Origin: Candidatus Hodarchaeota archaeon
GTDB lineage: Archaea; Asgardarchaeota; Heimdallarchaeia; Hodarchaeales; Hodarchaeaceae
Length of the DNA: 20,237 nt
Assembly: GCA_016839665.1 (NCBI GenBank)
Contig: JAEOTU010000229.1
Span: 1-20,237, forward strand
Reading direction: 5' to 3'
Notes under the pieces: generated by a model
What the model was told of the DNA's origin: nothing
Database searches by the model: none
The model's input: only the letters and a program-made list of their open reading frames with translations
Shown: positions 7,027 through 14,135 of the stretch, in pieces
Layout: every line of letters starts with the position of its first letter
Position numbering within the stretch: the first letter of the stretch is position 1
Position numbers and translations under genes: made by a program

Positions 7027-9231
7027 TTACTCTTCCTCGACAACTGTCGAAATAAAAACATTGTTCAAGGTATGGATATGTAAAGAGTCAAGAATCCATT
7101 TGGGTAAGGCAGGGGGATTTGTATCCAGTATTTCGTGCCAGTTCTCGTCACTTAAACGCTCGGTCATTGATTGATTGAACTCATAATACGAAAACGTCCC
7201 GCCACGGGTTAATCGTAATTGTCCATTTTGATCTTGAACTACAACGTAAATCACTAAAGGATTCCCCGTAGCTACTTCCAATACCTTGTTTGTATTAGGA
7301 TCTGTGTGTACATCAGCGACTATTGCCATCCTGTCATCAGCTTCACTAACCCAAGGATCAGCTTCAGGATCGTGATAACTAGCGATGTTGGCAATTTGAG
7401 TACCTGCATGCCTAATGAAAGAGATATCACTGTCTGTCAATGCTTTATTTTCCAGTTCTTTGATACTAATCTCTACTAAACGGTCAAACACTTCTGCAAT
7501 CTGATCAAGCTTATCACTGAAACCCTCAATGACTAATCCTCTTTCTTCAAGACCGTTTTCCATCAAACGTGCAAGACATGCTAATCGTGCATAAAGTTCT
7601 GGATATGGTTCAACATATCCCTCTACGATCTCAGTTGGTCCGGCTCTATATTGGGTATAGGATTGTTTTGCGTAAAGGATAGTATCGTGACGTAATTCAG
7701 CCCAAGAACCCATGGCTGTCATTAATGCTTTGTCAGTCCAAGCGTCACTCTGCATAAAACCAGGGTACCCCTCGCTTGCAGGTGTTAGCAATGGAAATAG
7801 AGAGTATAACCACATCCAATACAAATTTTGTGTCCAGTCATAATCAGTTAGATTGGCAAATTCCTCTCTAAGTTTTAGAATCTGCGAACTGTAATCAGAG
7901 AAAGTCAAGTTTTCATTCTGAAGATGAGAAGCTGCACGTGAGCTACCAAAAACAGAAAAAATATCTAATCCGTTTGGTAATAACCGGCTAAATACTTTTG
8001 TGTGTACTAATTGCTGGAAGATGTATGAATCCGGAACGAATCGTTGACCCATTAATCTAAACCCTTGAGTGACATTCTCAAATTCAAACATTTCGTTGAC
8101 AAACATAGAGTTAATCTGTGGTTTTCGGTAAGTTTTAGCCTCATTGATTATCTCAATTATTAGTGTATCATTAGCTAATAGATCTCCTTCAGGGGAACCA
8201 AATTTCTGCCACATATGATAATATTCTATTGGAGTTAAATCATCACATGCTCCAACATAAAATGCAGTCGGTTGGTAGATTCGATCCCAAAGATCCCAGA
8301 CTGTTTCTGATCCTATAGTCGCATTGAATGAAGACAATAACAATAGTGCCATACGAGTGTGGTTAATCCCCATTTCAATATCCCCAAATGGGCTTTGAAG
8401 CAAGAATCCTATCCTTCCAGCGTACATCATTGCCTTGAAATAGTTAGCGAGAACCTCATTTCGAGTGTAGTGACCACGGACTTTGTATTGAGTATAATCT
8501 TCTTCATATCCAAAAATAGCTGATATGGCACTTTGTCCAGCATTTATGTTTACTAACTCTTTGTTGACAAGACCCTCAACTTCTGGAGGGATAGGATAGG
8601 TAGTATTATCGAGTAAATAAAGCATAACTGAAAGATAAGCAACATTCTTAGAAACAGAATCATACGTGATGGCTTCATTAACAGTCCCATTCAGGGTCAT
8701 CTGTTGAGTTCTGAGAGTTTCAAGCATGGCTTCAAAATCATTCGTGAAATGTGTTCCCTCTAGAATTCGTAAACTGATATCATACAACACATGGTATGCA
8801 TGTAAACAAAGATCTGTGGTGATGAATTGAGGAACTTCATCATCCTCATAGAGTTCATAAATATCCTCATATCCTTCATCTACCAAAGCAAATCCATTCT
8901 GTGCAAGTTTACTTTTTACTTCTGCGGTGAGAGAAAGCCCCTGCAAATCAACATTAGCTAGATATGATTGAATCTGAACAGGAGTGATTTGGGGATTATA
9001 GGATAGCGTTTGGGGGTTATATGTACCAAAATTAGTTTGGATTTGATGCTTTATCTGGTATGTCGAGGCACTTCCTTCAATTAAAGAAGGATTTTCCCAA
9101 TCTGGAATGTCCATCAGCATGTTCAAAGGATTGAAGATTACTATTGCCGCAACAAAAACAACAGTCGCTACGGCTCCACCTCCAATAGAGGATAATAGAC
9201 CATATTTTCGTAGTTTGCCATTAATTTTCAT
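7027..9231 (-). CDS. DUF3160 family protein, membrane-anchored
   Basis: The protein has 734 residues. One hydrophobic helix lies near 15-37 after a short basic start (MKINGKLRKYG), so the rest should lie outside the cell, anchored at the N-terminus. The family signature is an ITTDLCLHAYH segment near 137-147, followed by a long, mostly helical domain with many aromatic residues (for example YDWTQNLYWMWLYSL and the SWAELRHDTILYAKQSY stretch). This matches my knowledge of DUF3160, a family of unknown function in bacteria and archaea. The C-terminal part (about 600-734) is richer in strands and ends with an acidic tail. No zinc or catalytic motif is evident. ATG at 9231 is preceded by GGTGA, and a TATA box 20 bases upstream implies a very short leader. 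It has its own promoter and terminator and so is probably a single-gene transcript. Confidence 0.8.
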   Translation of the reverse strand: MKINGKLRKYGLLSSIGGGAVATVVFVAAIVIFNPLNMLMDIPDWENPSLIEGSASTYQIKHQIQTNFGTYNPQTLSYNPQITPVQIQSYLANVDLQGLSLTAEVKSKLAQNGFALVDEGYEDIYELYEDDEVPQFITTDLCLHAYHVLYDISLRILEGTHFTNDFEAMLETLRTQQMTLNGTVNEAITYDSVSKNVAYLSVMLYLLDNTTYPIPPEVEGLVNKELVNINAGQSAISAIFGYEEDYTQYKVRGHYTRNEVLANYFKAMMYAGRIGFLLQSPFGDIEMGINHTRMALLLLSSFNATIGSETVWDLWDRIYQPTAFYVGACDDLTPIEYYHMWQKFGSPEGDLLANDTLIIEIINEAKTYRKPQINSMFVNEMFEFENVTQGFRLMGQRFVPDSYIFQQLVHTKVFSRLLPNGLDIFSVFGSSRAASHLQNENLTFSDYSSQILKLREEFANLTDYDWTQNLYWMWLYSLFPLLTPASEGYPGFMQSDAWTDKALMTAMGSWAELRHDTILYAKQSYTQYRAGPTEIVEGYVEPYPELYARLACLARLMENGLEERGLVIEGFSDKLDQIAEVFDRLVEISIKELENKALTDSDISFIRHAGTQIANIASYHDPEADPWVSEADDRMAIVADVHTDPNTNKVLEVATGNPLVIYVVVQDQNGQLRLTRGGTFSYYEFNQSMTERLSDENWHEILDTNPPALPKWILDSLHIHTLNNVFISTVVEEE

Positions 9232-9250
9232 TAAATTTTCACCATGTCAA

Positions 9251-9259
9251 TTTTATATC
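9251..9259 (-). promoter_or_regulatory. TATA box of the DUF3160 gene
   Basis: The minus strand reads GATATAAAA, a close match to an archaeal TATA box. Its centre is about 25 bases before the ATG at 9231, so transcription would start at or next to the start codon. This gives a leaderless or nearly leaderless message. Confidence 0.5.
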
Positions 9260-9300
9260 TAAATGATCTTTTCAAAATCATGATTAAATACCTATAGAAT

Positions 9301-9355
9301 AGAACAGGCTGTTTTGAATTTCAAACATGATGTACTACATTTAGAATAAGCTGTT
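9301..9355. repeat. Pair of 13-base direct repeats, 42 bases apart
   Basis: The 13-base element AGAACAGGCTGTT at 9301-9313 recurs as AGAATAAGCTGTT at 9343-9355, with 11 of 13 positions the same. The 42-base spacing is four turns of the helix, so a protein could bind both on one face. The pair lies upstream of the DUF3160 TATA box and after the methyltransferase stop, in a 167-base gap with no gene. Confidence 0.35.
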
Positions 9356-9398
9356 CAACTTTTGGAACAAGGTTTGATGAAATCGAGAAACTCGCATA

Positions 9399-10172
9399 TT
9401 ATCGATTTGCGATCCAAATCGTCCAGCGATCTTTTTCAATAATCGCTTTCCCTAATGGAATCTTAAAAGAAATGTACTCAATTAGTTCTTCCAATTGTTC
9501 ATTATCGAGTTCATGAAGAATGGATCTACCAGTTCGTTCTCGAAGATCATTCGCCAGCTCATAAAAATTTCGATAAGTTCTCCTTGTTTCCCATAAGGAG
9601 TATTCCTTGATGTCATTAAAACCAGCGTTTTCTAATCCTTCTTGGATATCCTTTTTAGTAGGACGGCGTTTATATTCTATATCTACAAGATGAGGAAATT
9701 TTTCAAAAAGGTATCCTCTTGTATGTTCTTTTGAAGCTGGAGCCCCTACGTCCTCTGGAGTTCGTTCTTGGATAATGAAAATGCCACCAGATTTTAATAA
9801 TCTGAATGCTTCACTTAGACACCTAGGGATATCTGAAAGATGGTGAATAAGAGCGCGTTCGAAGACCAAATCTGCAATTTTATCATCTAAACCTGTTGAG
9901 AGCGCGTTACCAACCTGAAAGGAAATATTATGATAACCAGAGGACAATTCTTTAGCAGTTTGAATCATTTGTTCTGAAAAATCAAGACCAAGAACGTGAG
10001 CTGCACCTAGTTGCGCCCATGCTCTTGTATAAATACCTCCTCCACACCCAATATCAACTACATGTTTTCCGCGAGGATTTACTATTTCCAATATTTTGGT
10101 AATCCAACTAGTGTCAGCCTGTCGTTTTGCGTAAGTATAACGGTCTTTTTTGTTATGAAAATCGATCGGCAT
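9399..10172 (-). CDS. Class I SAM-dependent methyltransferase
   Basis: This soluble methyltransferase of 257 residues belongs to the UbiE/Methyltransf_11-like group. Motif I is DIGCGGG at 40-46, the acidic end of strand 2 is LDFS at 63-66, motif II is DLVFERALIHHL at 101-112 and motif III is LLKSGGIFIIQE at 125-136. These bind S-adenosylmethionine and are complete. A C-terminal helical cap (about 150-235) carries the acceptor site and is rich in Arg, so the acceptor may be acidic or a nucleic acid; this is inference. ATG at 10172 has GAGGGG just before it. It lies 53 bases after the duplicated-domain gene. A TTTAAG element over that gene's stop could be a separate promoter, but cotranscription is as likely. 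The substrate is unknown. Confidence 0.85.
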   Translation of the reverse strand: MPIDFHNKKDRYTYAKRQADTSWITKILEIVNPRGKHVVDIGCGGGIYTRAWAQLGAAHVLGLDFSEQMIQTAKELSSGYHNISFQVGNALSTGLDDKIADLVFERALIHHLSDIPRCLSEAFRLLKSGGIFIIQERTPEDVGAPASKEHTRGYLFEKFPHLVDIEYKRRPTKKDIQEGLENAGFNDIKEYSLWETRRTYRNFYELANDLRERTGRSILHELDNEQLEELIEYISFKIPLGKAIIEKDRWTIWIANR

Positions 10173-10225
10173 TTCCCCTCACAAATGCAATAGGACTGAA
10201 TTTTTTTATCAACTGGTATCTTAAA

Positions 10226-10744
10226 TCACGATTTTTTGATCAATATATCCCCTTTTGGTTCTAGTGCCCCTTTCTCGATCAACTCATCAATACTTTTTTC
10301 CAATACTTCTTTATCTGGAGGTTTTCTCCCTTGTGACAACTCGGCCATAGTCACATTCATGATAATAGCTGTTCTATTCTCGAATTTCCCTTGGAAAGCC
10401 GCAAGAATTACCTTCTGATTCTCAGTAAAGTCTCCTTTGATTGAGCTAGTTGAAAGAATTGGAAGTTCTTCCTCTTCTTCCTCCTCTTCCTCAAGTACCG
10501 TTGGTGTTGATTTAGCAGCCTTCAAAATCAGCAGGGGGCCTTTTCTCTCGAAAGTGCCAGTTTTAATCATCTTTTCGATGCTTTTCTCTATCTCCTCTTT
10601 TGCTGGAGGTTTTTCTCCAAGTTGGGCTTTCTTCATAATGTATTGGATAATAAAAGCCTGTTCATTTTCCATTTTACCAGGGAACTCGTTTAAAAGATCC
10701 TCTTTCAGTTTGTCGCTCATTTTACCCAAACCAGTACTAATCAC
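10226..10744 (-). CDS. Small protein with two copies of an unknown domain joined by a poly-Glu linker
   Basis: The protein has 172 residues and no membrane segment. Residues 12-75 and 108-171 are two copies of one domain of about 63 residues that align without a gap at an offset of 96. Shared positions include F21/F117, GK23/119, EN26/122, KPP45/141, EKSI53/149, and G63, E66 and KG68/164. The copies are joined by a linker of nine consecutive Glu (85-93). Each copy is predicted mostly helical with a short beta end, which would fit a winged-helix-like or other small binding fold, but I recognise no family. The likely start is GTG at 10744, overlapping the upstream stop as GTGA; an ATG at 10720 would leave both copies intact. 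The overlap with a seven-helix membrane protein suggests that the two products work together. Confidence 0.75.
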   Translation of the reverse strand: MISTGLGKMSDKLKEDLLNEFPGKMENEQAFIIQYIMKKAQLGEKPPAKEEIEKSIEKMIKTGTFERKGPLLILKAAKSTPTVLEEEEEEEEELPILSTSSIKGDFTENQKVILAAFQGKFENRTAIIMNVTMAELSQGRKPPDKEVLEKSIDELIEKGALEPKGDILIKKS

Positions 10745-11409
10745 TTGAAGGCCCAGAATAGGCTTGCCAAACCAGCAATATATGATACGTGACCTGGATA
10801 ACGGAACTCTGGGAAGACCGCAAAATACGCTATTCCAACTGTGATTAGAAATAATCCGATAGCCAGTCTGAGCAGTTTATTACGTAAAACTGGATCATCA
10901 CTGGATTGTCTGATGCGTAAATATTGAAACATTGAGAAGAAGATGAATAATATTGGTATGAATAATAGAGCTATTTTTCCAACAATCCCAAAAACTGGAT
11001 CAGCCTGTTCAAAAATAACGTAAGTGACACCATTCTTAACAATTCTCGCAGAATCAAATGGTGCCCCGATAAGAACTAGTATTACCAATGAAAAAAAGCC
11101 AATCACCAGATTTAACTTTCTTTCGATAATGACATCACCATATTGAACAATGAGAGCAGAGAAAACCAGAAGAATTACTGCTAATGTGGAAAAAATAATA
11201 CTCAAATCGCGAAGAAGATCTGCCAGATCTTCTACTCCAAGCAGGTAAATTATCGATTCAAAGAATAAATAACCCGCAAAAGCGAGCATCACCAATAAAA
11301 AGACTTGATTCAAAGTTTGGGTTTTATCTCTCCTTATGATGAATATACCAATAACAATACTGATCAATACTTCAAAGAATAGCACTATTCCGTAAAAAAA
11401 GTCAAGCAT
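10741..11409 (-). CDS. Seven-helix membrane protein of unknown function
   Basis: The protein has 222 residues with about seven hydrophobic helices (near 3-24, 33-58, 64-90, 97-116, 138-162, 178-197 and 203-222). A basic loop (RRDKTQ) follows helix 1 and another (RIRQSS...RNKLLR) follows helix 5, so the loops after helices 1 and 5 are probably inside. The overall pattern resembles sensor-type seven-helix modules that in other proteins precede kinase domains, but no such domain is attached here. ATG at 11409 has GAGG eight bases before it. The gene is first in its operon and overlaps the duplicated-domain gene by four bases. I infer a signal receptor with the next gene product as its cytosolic partner. 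No residue proves this. Confidence 0.7.
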   Translation of the reverse strand: MLDFFYGIVLFFEVLISIVIGIFIIRRDKTQTLNQVFLLVMLAFAGYLFFESIIYLLGVEDLADLLRDLSIIFSTLAVILLVFSALIVQYGDVIIERKLNLVIGFFSLVILVLIGAPFDSARIVKNGVTYVIFEQADPVFGIVGKIALLFIPILFIFFSMFQYLRIRQSSDDPVLRNKLLRLAIGLFLITVGIAYFAVFPEFRYPGHVSYIAGLASLFWAFK

Positions 11410-11457
11410 AAGTTTTTCCTCACTTTTTCATTATTAGATTGATCTGCATTTCTTAAC

Positions 11458-11498
11458 CAGTTTTAAACCTTTCACTATAAGGTTATCCTGCAGCAGGA
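11458..11498. promoter_or_regulatory. Divergent promoter region with an interrupted palindrome
   Basis: Between the two divergent genes the minus strand has AAAGG followed by TTTAAAAC near 11460-11470, a good BRE plus TATA for the membrane-protein operon, with a leader of about 30 bases. On the plus strand CTATAAGG (11474-11481) could serve the TIGR04076 gene. Just after it lies TCCTG-CAG-CAGGA (11486-11498), a palindrome with five-base arms. It sits between that TATA element and the expected start site, where a bound repressor would block the polymerase. Confidence 0.4.
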
Positions 11499-11555
11499 AA
11501 ATGACAAATAGTTTTCAGAAGATTTGCGTTATTACTCTTAAAGGAGTTCTGAAAC

Positions 11556-11831
11556 ATGACGAATTATGAAATCAAACTAGAAATAACAGACATTCTTGGA
11601 GAGGGTAAATGCCCTATTGGTCATAAAATTGGAGATGTATTTAATTATCCTGAAGACCGAGGAAAACTATGTCCCTCTGCTTTCCATTCAATTTTTCCAA
11701 CTATCCGAATAATGCAAAGTGGAGGTAAGATGCCTTGGTTTGATACCCCCGATAGTCACTCCAACTGTTGCGCTGATTATAAACGTCCTGTAGTTTTCAA
11801 AATTTCACGAAAAGAAAAACCAGAAGAATAG
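11556..11831 (+). CDS. TIGR04076 family protein
   Basis: The protein has 91 residues, the usual size of this small family of unknown function. The signature is seen as KCPIGHKIGDVF (18-29), LCPSAFHSIFPTIR (38-51) and CCADYKRPVVFKI near the end. Conserved cysteines are C19, C39 and the CC pair near 72-73, which suggests metal or cluster binding, but this has not been shown as far as I know. ATG at 11556 follows a strong AAAGGAG site nine bases upstream. The gene is alone on the plus strand and divergent from the seven-helix membrane gene, with a palindrome between the two promoters. There is no membrane segment or signal peptide, so it should be cytosolic. Confidence 0.85.
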   Translation: MTNYEIKLEITDILGEGKCPIGHKIGDVFNYPEDRGKLCPSAFHSIFPTIRIMQSGGKMPWFDTPDSHSNCCADYKRPVVFKISRKEKPEE

Positions 11832-11874
11832 ATTACAGGAAATTGGTAGTGAATAGAGTAGTTTCATTGATCAT

Positions 11875-12120
11875 CTAGCTGAATTCTCGATGTTCTCGTA
11901 CTAGCTCAATTAAAGTATCTCTACTTGGTAGCTCTCTCCCGATAAACAAATCACCGTTGGCTTCTTCGAAGAATTCTTTACTCGTCATTATTGCCAATCT
12001 AGGATTCGTTTGATAATTTTTTATTACGAAAATGCTTAGCTGAGGTGCCCTTGTTAATCCTTTAAGGTGGCCCTCCTTTGTGATAGCATTCCAGATCCTG
12101 TTTAGTACACTTTGGGTCAT
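11875..12120 (-). CDS. Small hypothetical protein, probably leaderless
   Basis: This frame encodes 81 residues of mixed alpha/beta character with a hydrophobic strand (LSIFVI) near residue 30 and an acidic, helical C-terminus. I recognise no family. An in-frame TTG at 12135 would add five residues, but there is no ribosome site for either start. On the minus strand AATAAATA lies at 12143-12150, so transcription would begin about 26 bases after its centre, which is the ATG at 12120 itself. I therefore prefer the leaderless ATG. The gene converges on the TIGR04076 gene with a gap of 43 bases. It could be a genuine small protein or the remnant of a longer one; the C-terminal half looks like a folded domain edge. 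Confidence 0.5.
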   Translation of the reverse strand: MTQSVLNRIWNAITKEGHLKGLTRAPQLSIFVIKNYQTNPRLAIMTSKEFFEEANGDLFIGRELPSRDTLIELVREHREFS

Positions 12121-12132
12121 AAGTACTATTGA

Positions 12133-12285
12133 CAAACCATTGTATTTATTCGTTTAGAAGACCCAGATCAAAGTAATAATCTTTTTAGAAGCCAAAAATT
12201 GATTAATGATCTGGTTAAATCTCTTGGTGGAGGCGGAAAGGAAACGAAATTTGACTTTACATTTTCCTTCTCAGCACTTTATTGA
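12133..12285 (+). pseudogene. Possible gene remnant without a start codon
   Basis: A plus-strand frame of 50 codons is open from a stop at 12130-12132 to TGA at 12283-12285. Its product looks protein-like: an IRLEDPDQ stretch, a helix (LFRSQKLINDLVKSL), then four Gly (GGGG) and a strand (KFDFTFSFSAL). No ATG or GTG lies in frame and there is no ribosome site, so it cannot be a normal gene as it stands. It may be the C-terminal end of a lost gene. The rest of the gap up to 12360 holds only the terminator of the next gene. Confidence 0.2.
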
Positions 12286-12348
12286 AAAAAGAATGGAAAA
12301 TTTACCTCACATAACTTTTCAATTTATTGACCTAAACTCGCTTCCATC

Positions 12349-12360
12349 AAAATAAAAAAT
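12349..12360 (-). terminator. Oligo-T terminator of the aminotransferase operon
   Basis: Directly after the stop of the last operon gene the minus strand reads ATTTTTTATTTT. This is a typical archaeal U-tract terminator and marks the end of the three-gene operon. Confidence 0.45.
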
Positions 12361-13203
12361 TCAACCAGTACCAAAAGAATATCCAGCATAGATGTTTTTA
12401 TTAATTTCATTGACTTTTTCACCTAGTATCATCCTCGTATTGACTATTCCTGTAGCTTTGAGGTACAAACGAGAAATAAATGCTTCCGATAAATCCTTGT
12501 GGTGAGGAATACATATTGTTCTTGCTCCTAAGGAATATGCATGTTTTACTATAGCAATTGCGACTTCAGCTCTATCAGCAACGACAGGACCAATCTTGTC
12601 AGAGGTTACAATTCCATATCCCTTTTTGTTGACATGAATAATCTTCCCGTGGTTTGATAAAAGTCTGAGCAAAATACTCCTGTCCCCACCAAATGATTCC
12701 TTATCCATTTTCAGAATCCATTTTGACAGGTTGTCAGAGACTTTCAAATTAAATTGGGGTGGATTAGCTTGTGTTTCTTCACAGAGTTTATGCACATGCA
12801 CATTAAACTCTTCTTTTAAGCCGAATTTCAAGTACATTTTTCTTCCTAAATCACTTGCATCCAGTCTAACGGTTCTGATATCCTTTTCTTTGATTTGATC
12901 GATTAAATCAACAAATAACTTATTTCCCACTCCCTTTCTCTGGAAAAATGGGTCAACTCCCATATAACCAATCCATGCCATTGTAGAATAAAAGAAAACA
13001 GCTCCAATCCCAATAAATCTCTTTTCAAATTTTGCTATTTTGAAATGAGCTACTCCCTGGTTAATCATCTCAGTCCAGAGTCCGCCAATTCTGCTTAATA
13101 GTGATGGATCATCTCTTTGAAAGGCTCTCATGAACACTTTCACAGCATCAAAGATTTCCGATTTATCTAGGGTTTTTAATTGAAAATTGAGGATTAAGAT
13201 CAC
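12361..13203 (-). CDS. GNAT acetyltransferase with a C-terminal Acetyltransf_18-type domain
   Basis: The protein has 280 residues. The N-terminal GNAT domain (about 6-140) has the acetyl-CoA loop QRKGVG at 88-93 after the MGVDPFF strand, and the KFGL segment at 126-129. The C-terminal domain (about 150-280) has the IGPVVAD stretch at 204-210 and the ending IYAGYSFGTG. Both recall YitH-like proteins with the Acetyltransf_18 domain. Such enzymes move an acetyl group to an amine of a small molecule or protein. The start is GTG at 13203, which overlaps the transporter stop as GTGA, so it is translated together with the transporter and is the last gene of the operon. Its link to an aminotransferase and an EamA exporter suggests that it acetylates an amino acid or related amine. 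That substrate is inference. Confidence 0.82.
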   Translation of the reverse strand: MILILNFQLKTLDKSEIFDAVKVFMRAFQRDDPSLLSRIGGLWTEMINQGVAHFKIAKFEKRFIGIGAVFFYSTMAWIGYMGVDPFFQRKGVGNKLFVDLIDQIKEKDIRTVRLDASDLGRKMYLKFGLKEEFNVHVHKLCEETQANPPQFNLKVSDNLSKWILKMDKESFGGDRSILLRLLSNHGKIIHVNKKGYGIVTSDKIGPVVADRAEVAIAIVKHAYSLGARTICIPHHKDLSEAFISRLYLKATGIVNTRMILGEKVNEINKNIYAGYSFGTG

Positions 13204-14135
13204 CTTGGATTTCGACTTGAACTGGCAATGTATATTGAAAAAACAATCAAAAAACTTCCTAATAATCCAAAGAACGACAAAAATTCCGATAAAATAAGGT
13301 TTGCCATGATTAGACTCACAATTATGTTTAATAGTAGAAATATATTCAATTCTGTTGGTTCAATCACCTGACTTGCACGAATATACAAAATGAAAGGTAA
13401 GATTGTACAGAACACCGCTAGATAAATCACTGTTAACCATGCTTCTATTGTCAGTGATTCAATAGTAGGTGATTGATTTAAAACTAACATCAAGATACCA
13501 ACCATTAGTAAAGAATAAATATTTGATGAAACAAACACTGCTGATGAATTGGTCAATTCTTTAATACTTTCTTCCTCTGCTTTCTTGCTGATTATGCTAG
13601 AAGCAACTCCATAAGCACCCCATACAAGTCCTGAAATGAGAACTAAGAAAGTGCTAAGAATGAAGACCAATGTGTCTTCTGAGGCAATACCAGTTGATAC
13701 ACTCCAAGAAACAATCAAAGCTCCGCTAATTCCTCCGATTACGGCTAATTTTAGTCTTTTGGTAATTTCTGTACCTAGAAAATAAGAAGATAAAATAGGT
13801 GTTGAAATCAAATAAGTATTCGCCATTAATGTAGCCACTGCAGCAGTTGTTCCTACTTGTCCAATGAACTGTAAAATATACGCTAATGCGTTTACCGACC
13901 CAAGAAGAACAATAGATTTATTCTTGAGAAGCTTAAAAGTATTATTTCGAGTTGTTGTATAGATTAATAGTGGAAGAAGTAGGACTAGTGCAACAAAAAA
14001 CCGTAGCATAAGATAACCAAGGGGAGGTAAAGGTGGAGTAAGTATAGATAGTCCAATCTTGACAACTGTATATGGCGTTCCCCATAACACCGCGGCAATA
14101 AGTACGGCAACATAAGCTGATGATCTGTTATTCAT
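13200..14135 (-). CDS. EamA-family (DMT) transporter
   Basis: This integral membrane protein of 311 residues has ten predicted helices in two EamA repeats. The first covers about 8-148, beginning with AAVLWGTPYTVVKIGL and including TTAAVATLMANTYLISTPI. The second covers about 160-305, beginning with GLVWGAYGVASS and including ASQVIEPTELNIFLLLN. This is the standard size and layout of the drug/metabolite superfamily, whose EamA members often export amino acids or related metabolites. It overlaps the aminotransferase stop by four bases (ATGA) and the acetyltransferase start by four bases, so it is the middle gene of a tightly coupled operon. Expression is probably set by the divergent Lrp/AsnC regulator. 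I cannot tell the substrate or direction of transport from the sequence, but amino-acid export fits the neighbours. Confidence 0.88.
   Translation of the reverse strand: MNNRSSAYVAVLIAAVLWGTPYTVVKIGLSILTPPLPPLGYLMLRFFVALVLLLPLLIYTTTRNNTFKLLKNKSIVLLGSVNALAYILQFIGQVGTTAAVATLMANTYLISTPILSSYFLGTEITKRLKLAVIGGISGALIVSWSVSTGIASEDTLVFILSTFLVLISGLVWGAYGVASSIISKKAEEESIKELTNSSAVFVSSNIYSLLMVGILMLVLNQSPTIESLTIEAWLTVIYLAVFCTILPFILYIRASQVIEPTELNIFLLLNIIVSLIMANLILSEFLSFFGLLGSFLIVFSIYIASSSRNPR

Noticed and set aside
10437..10748. Plus-strand frame with a run of serines
   Set aside because: It is the antisense of the poly-Glu linker and domain copies of the minus-strand gene; no promoter or ribosome site is present.
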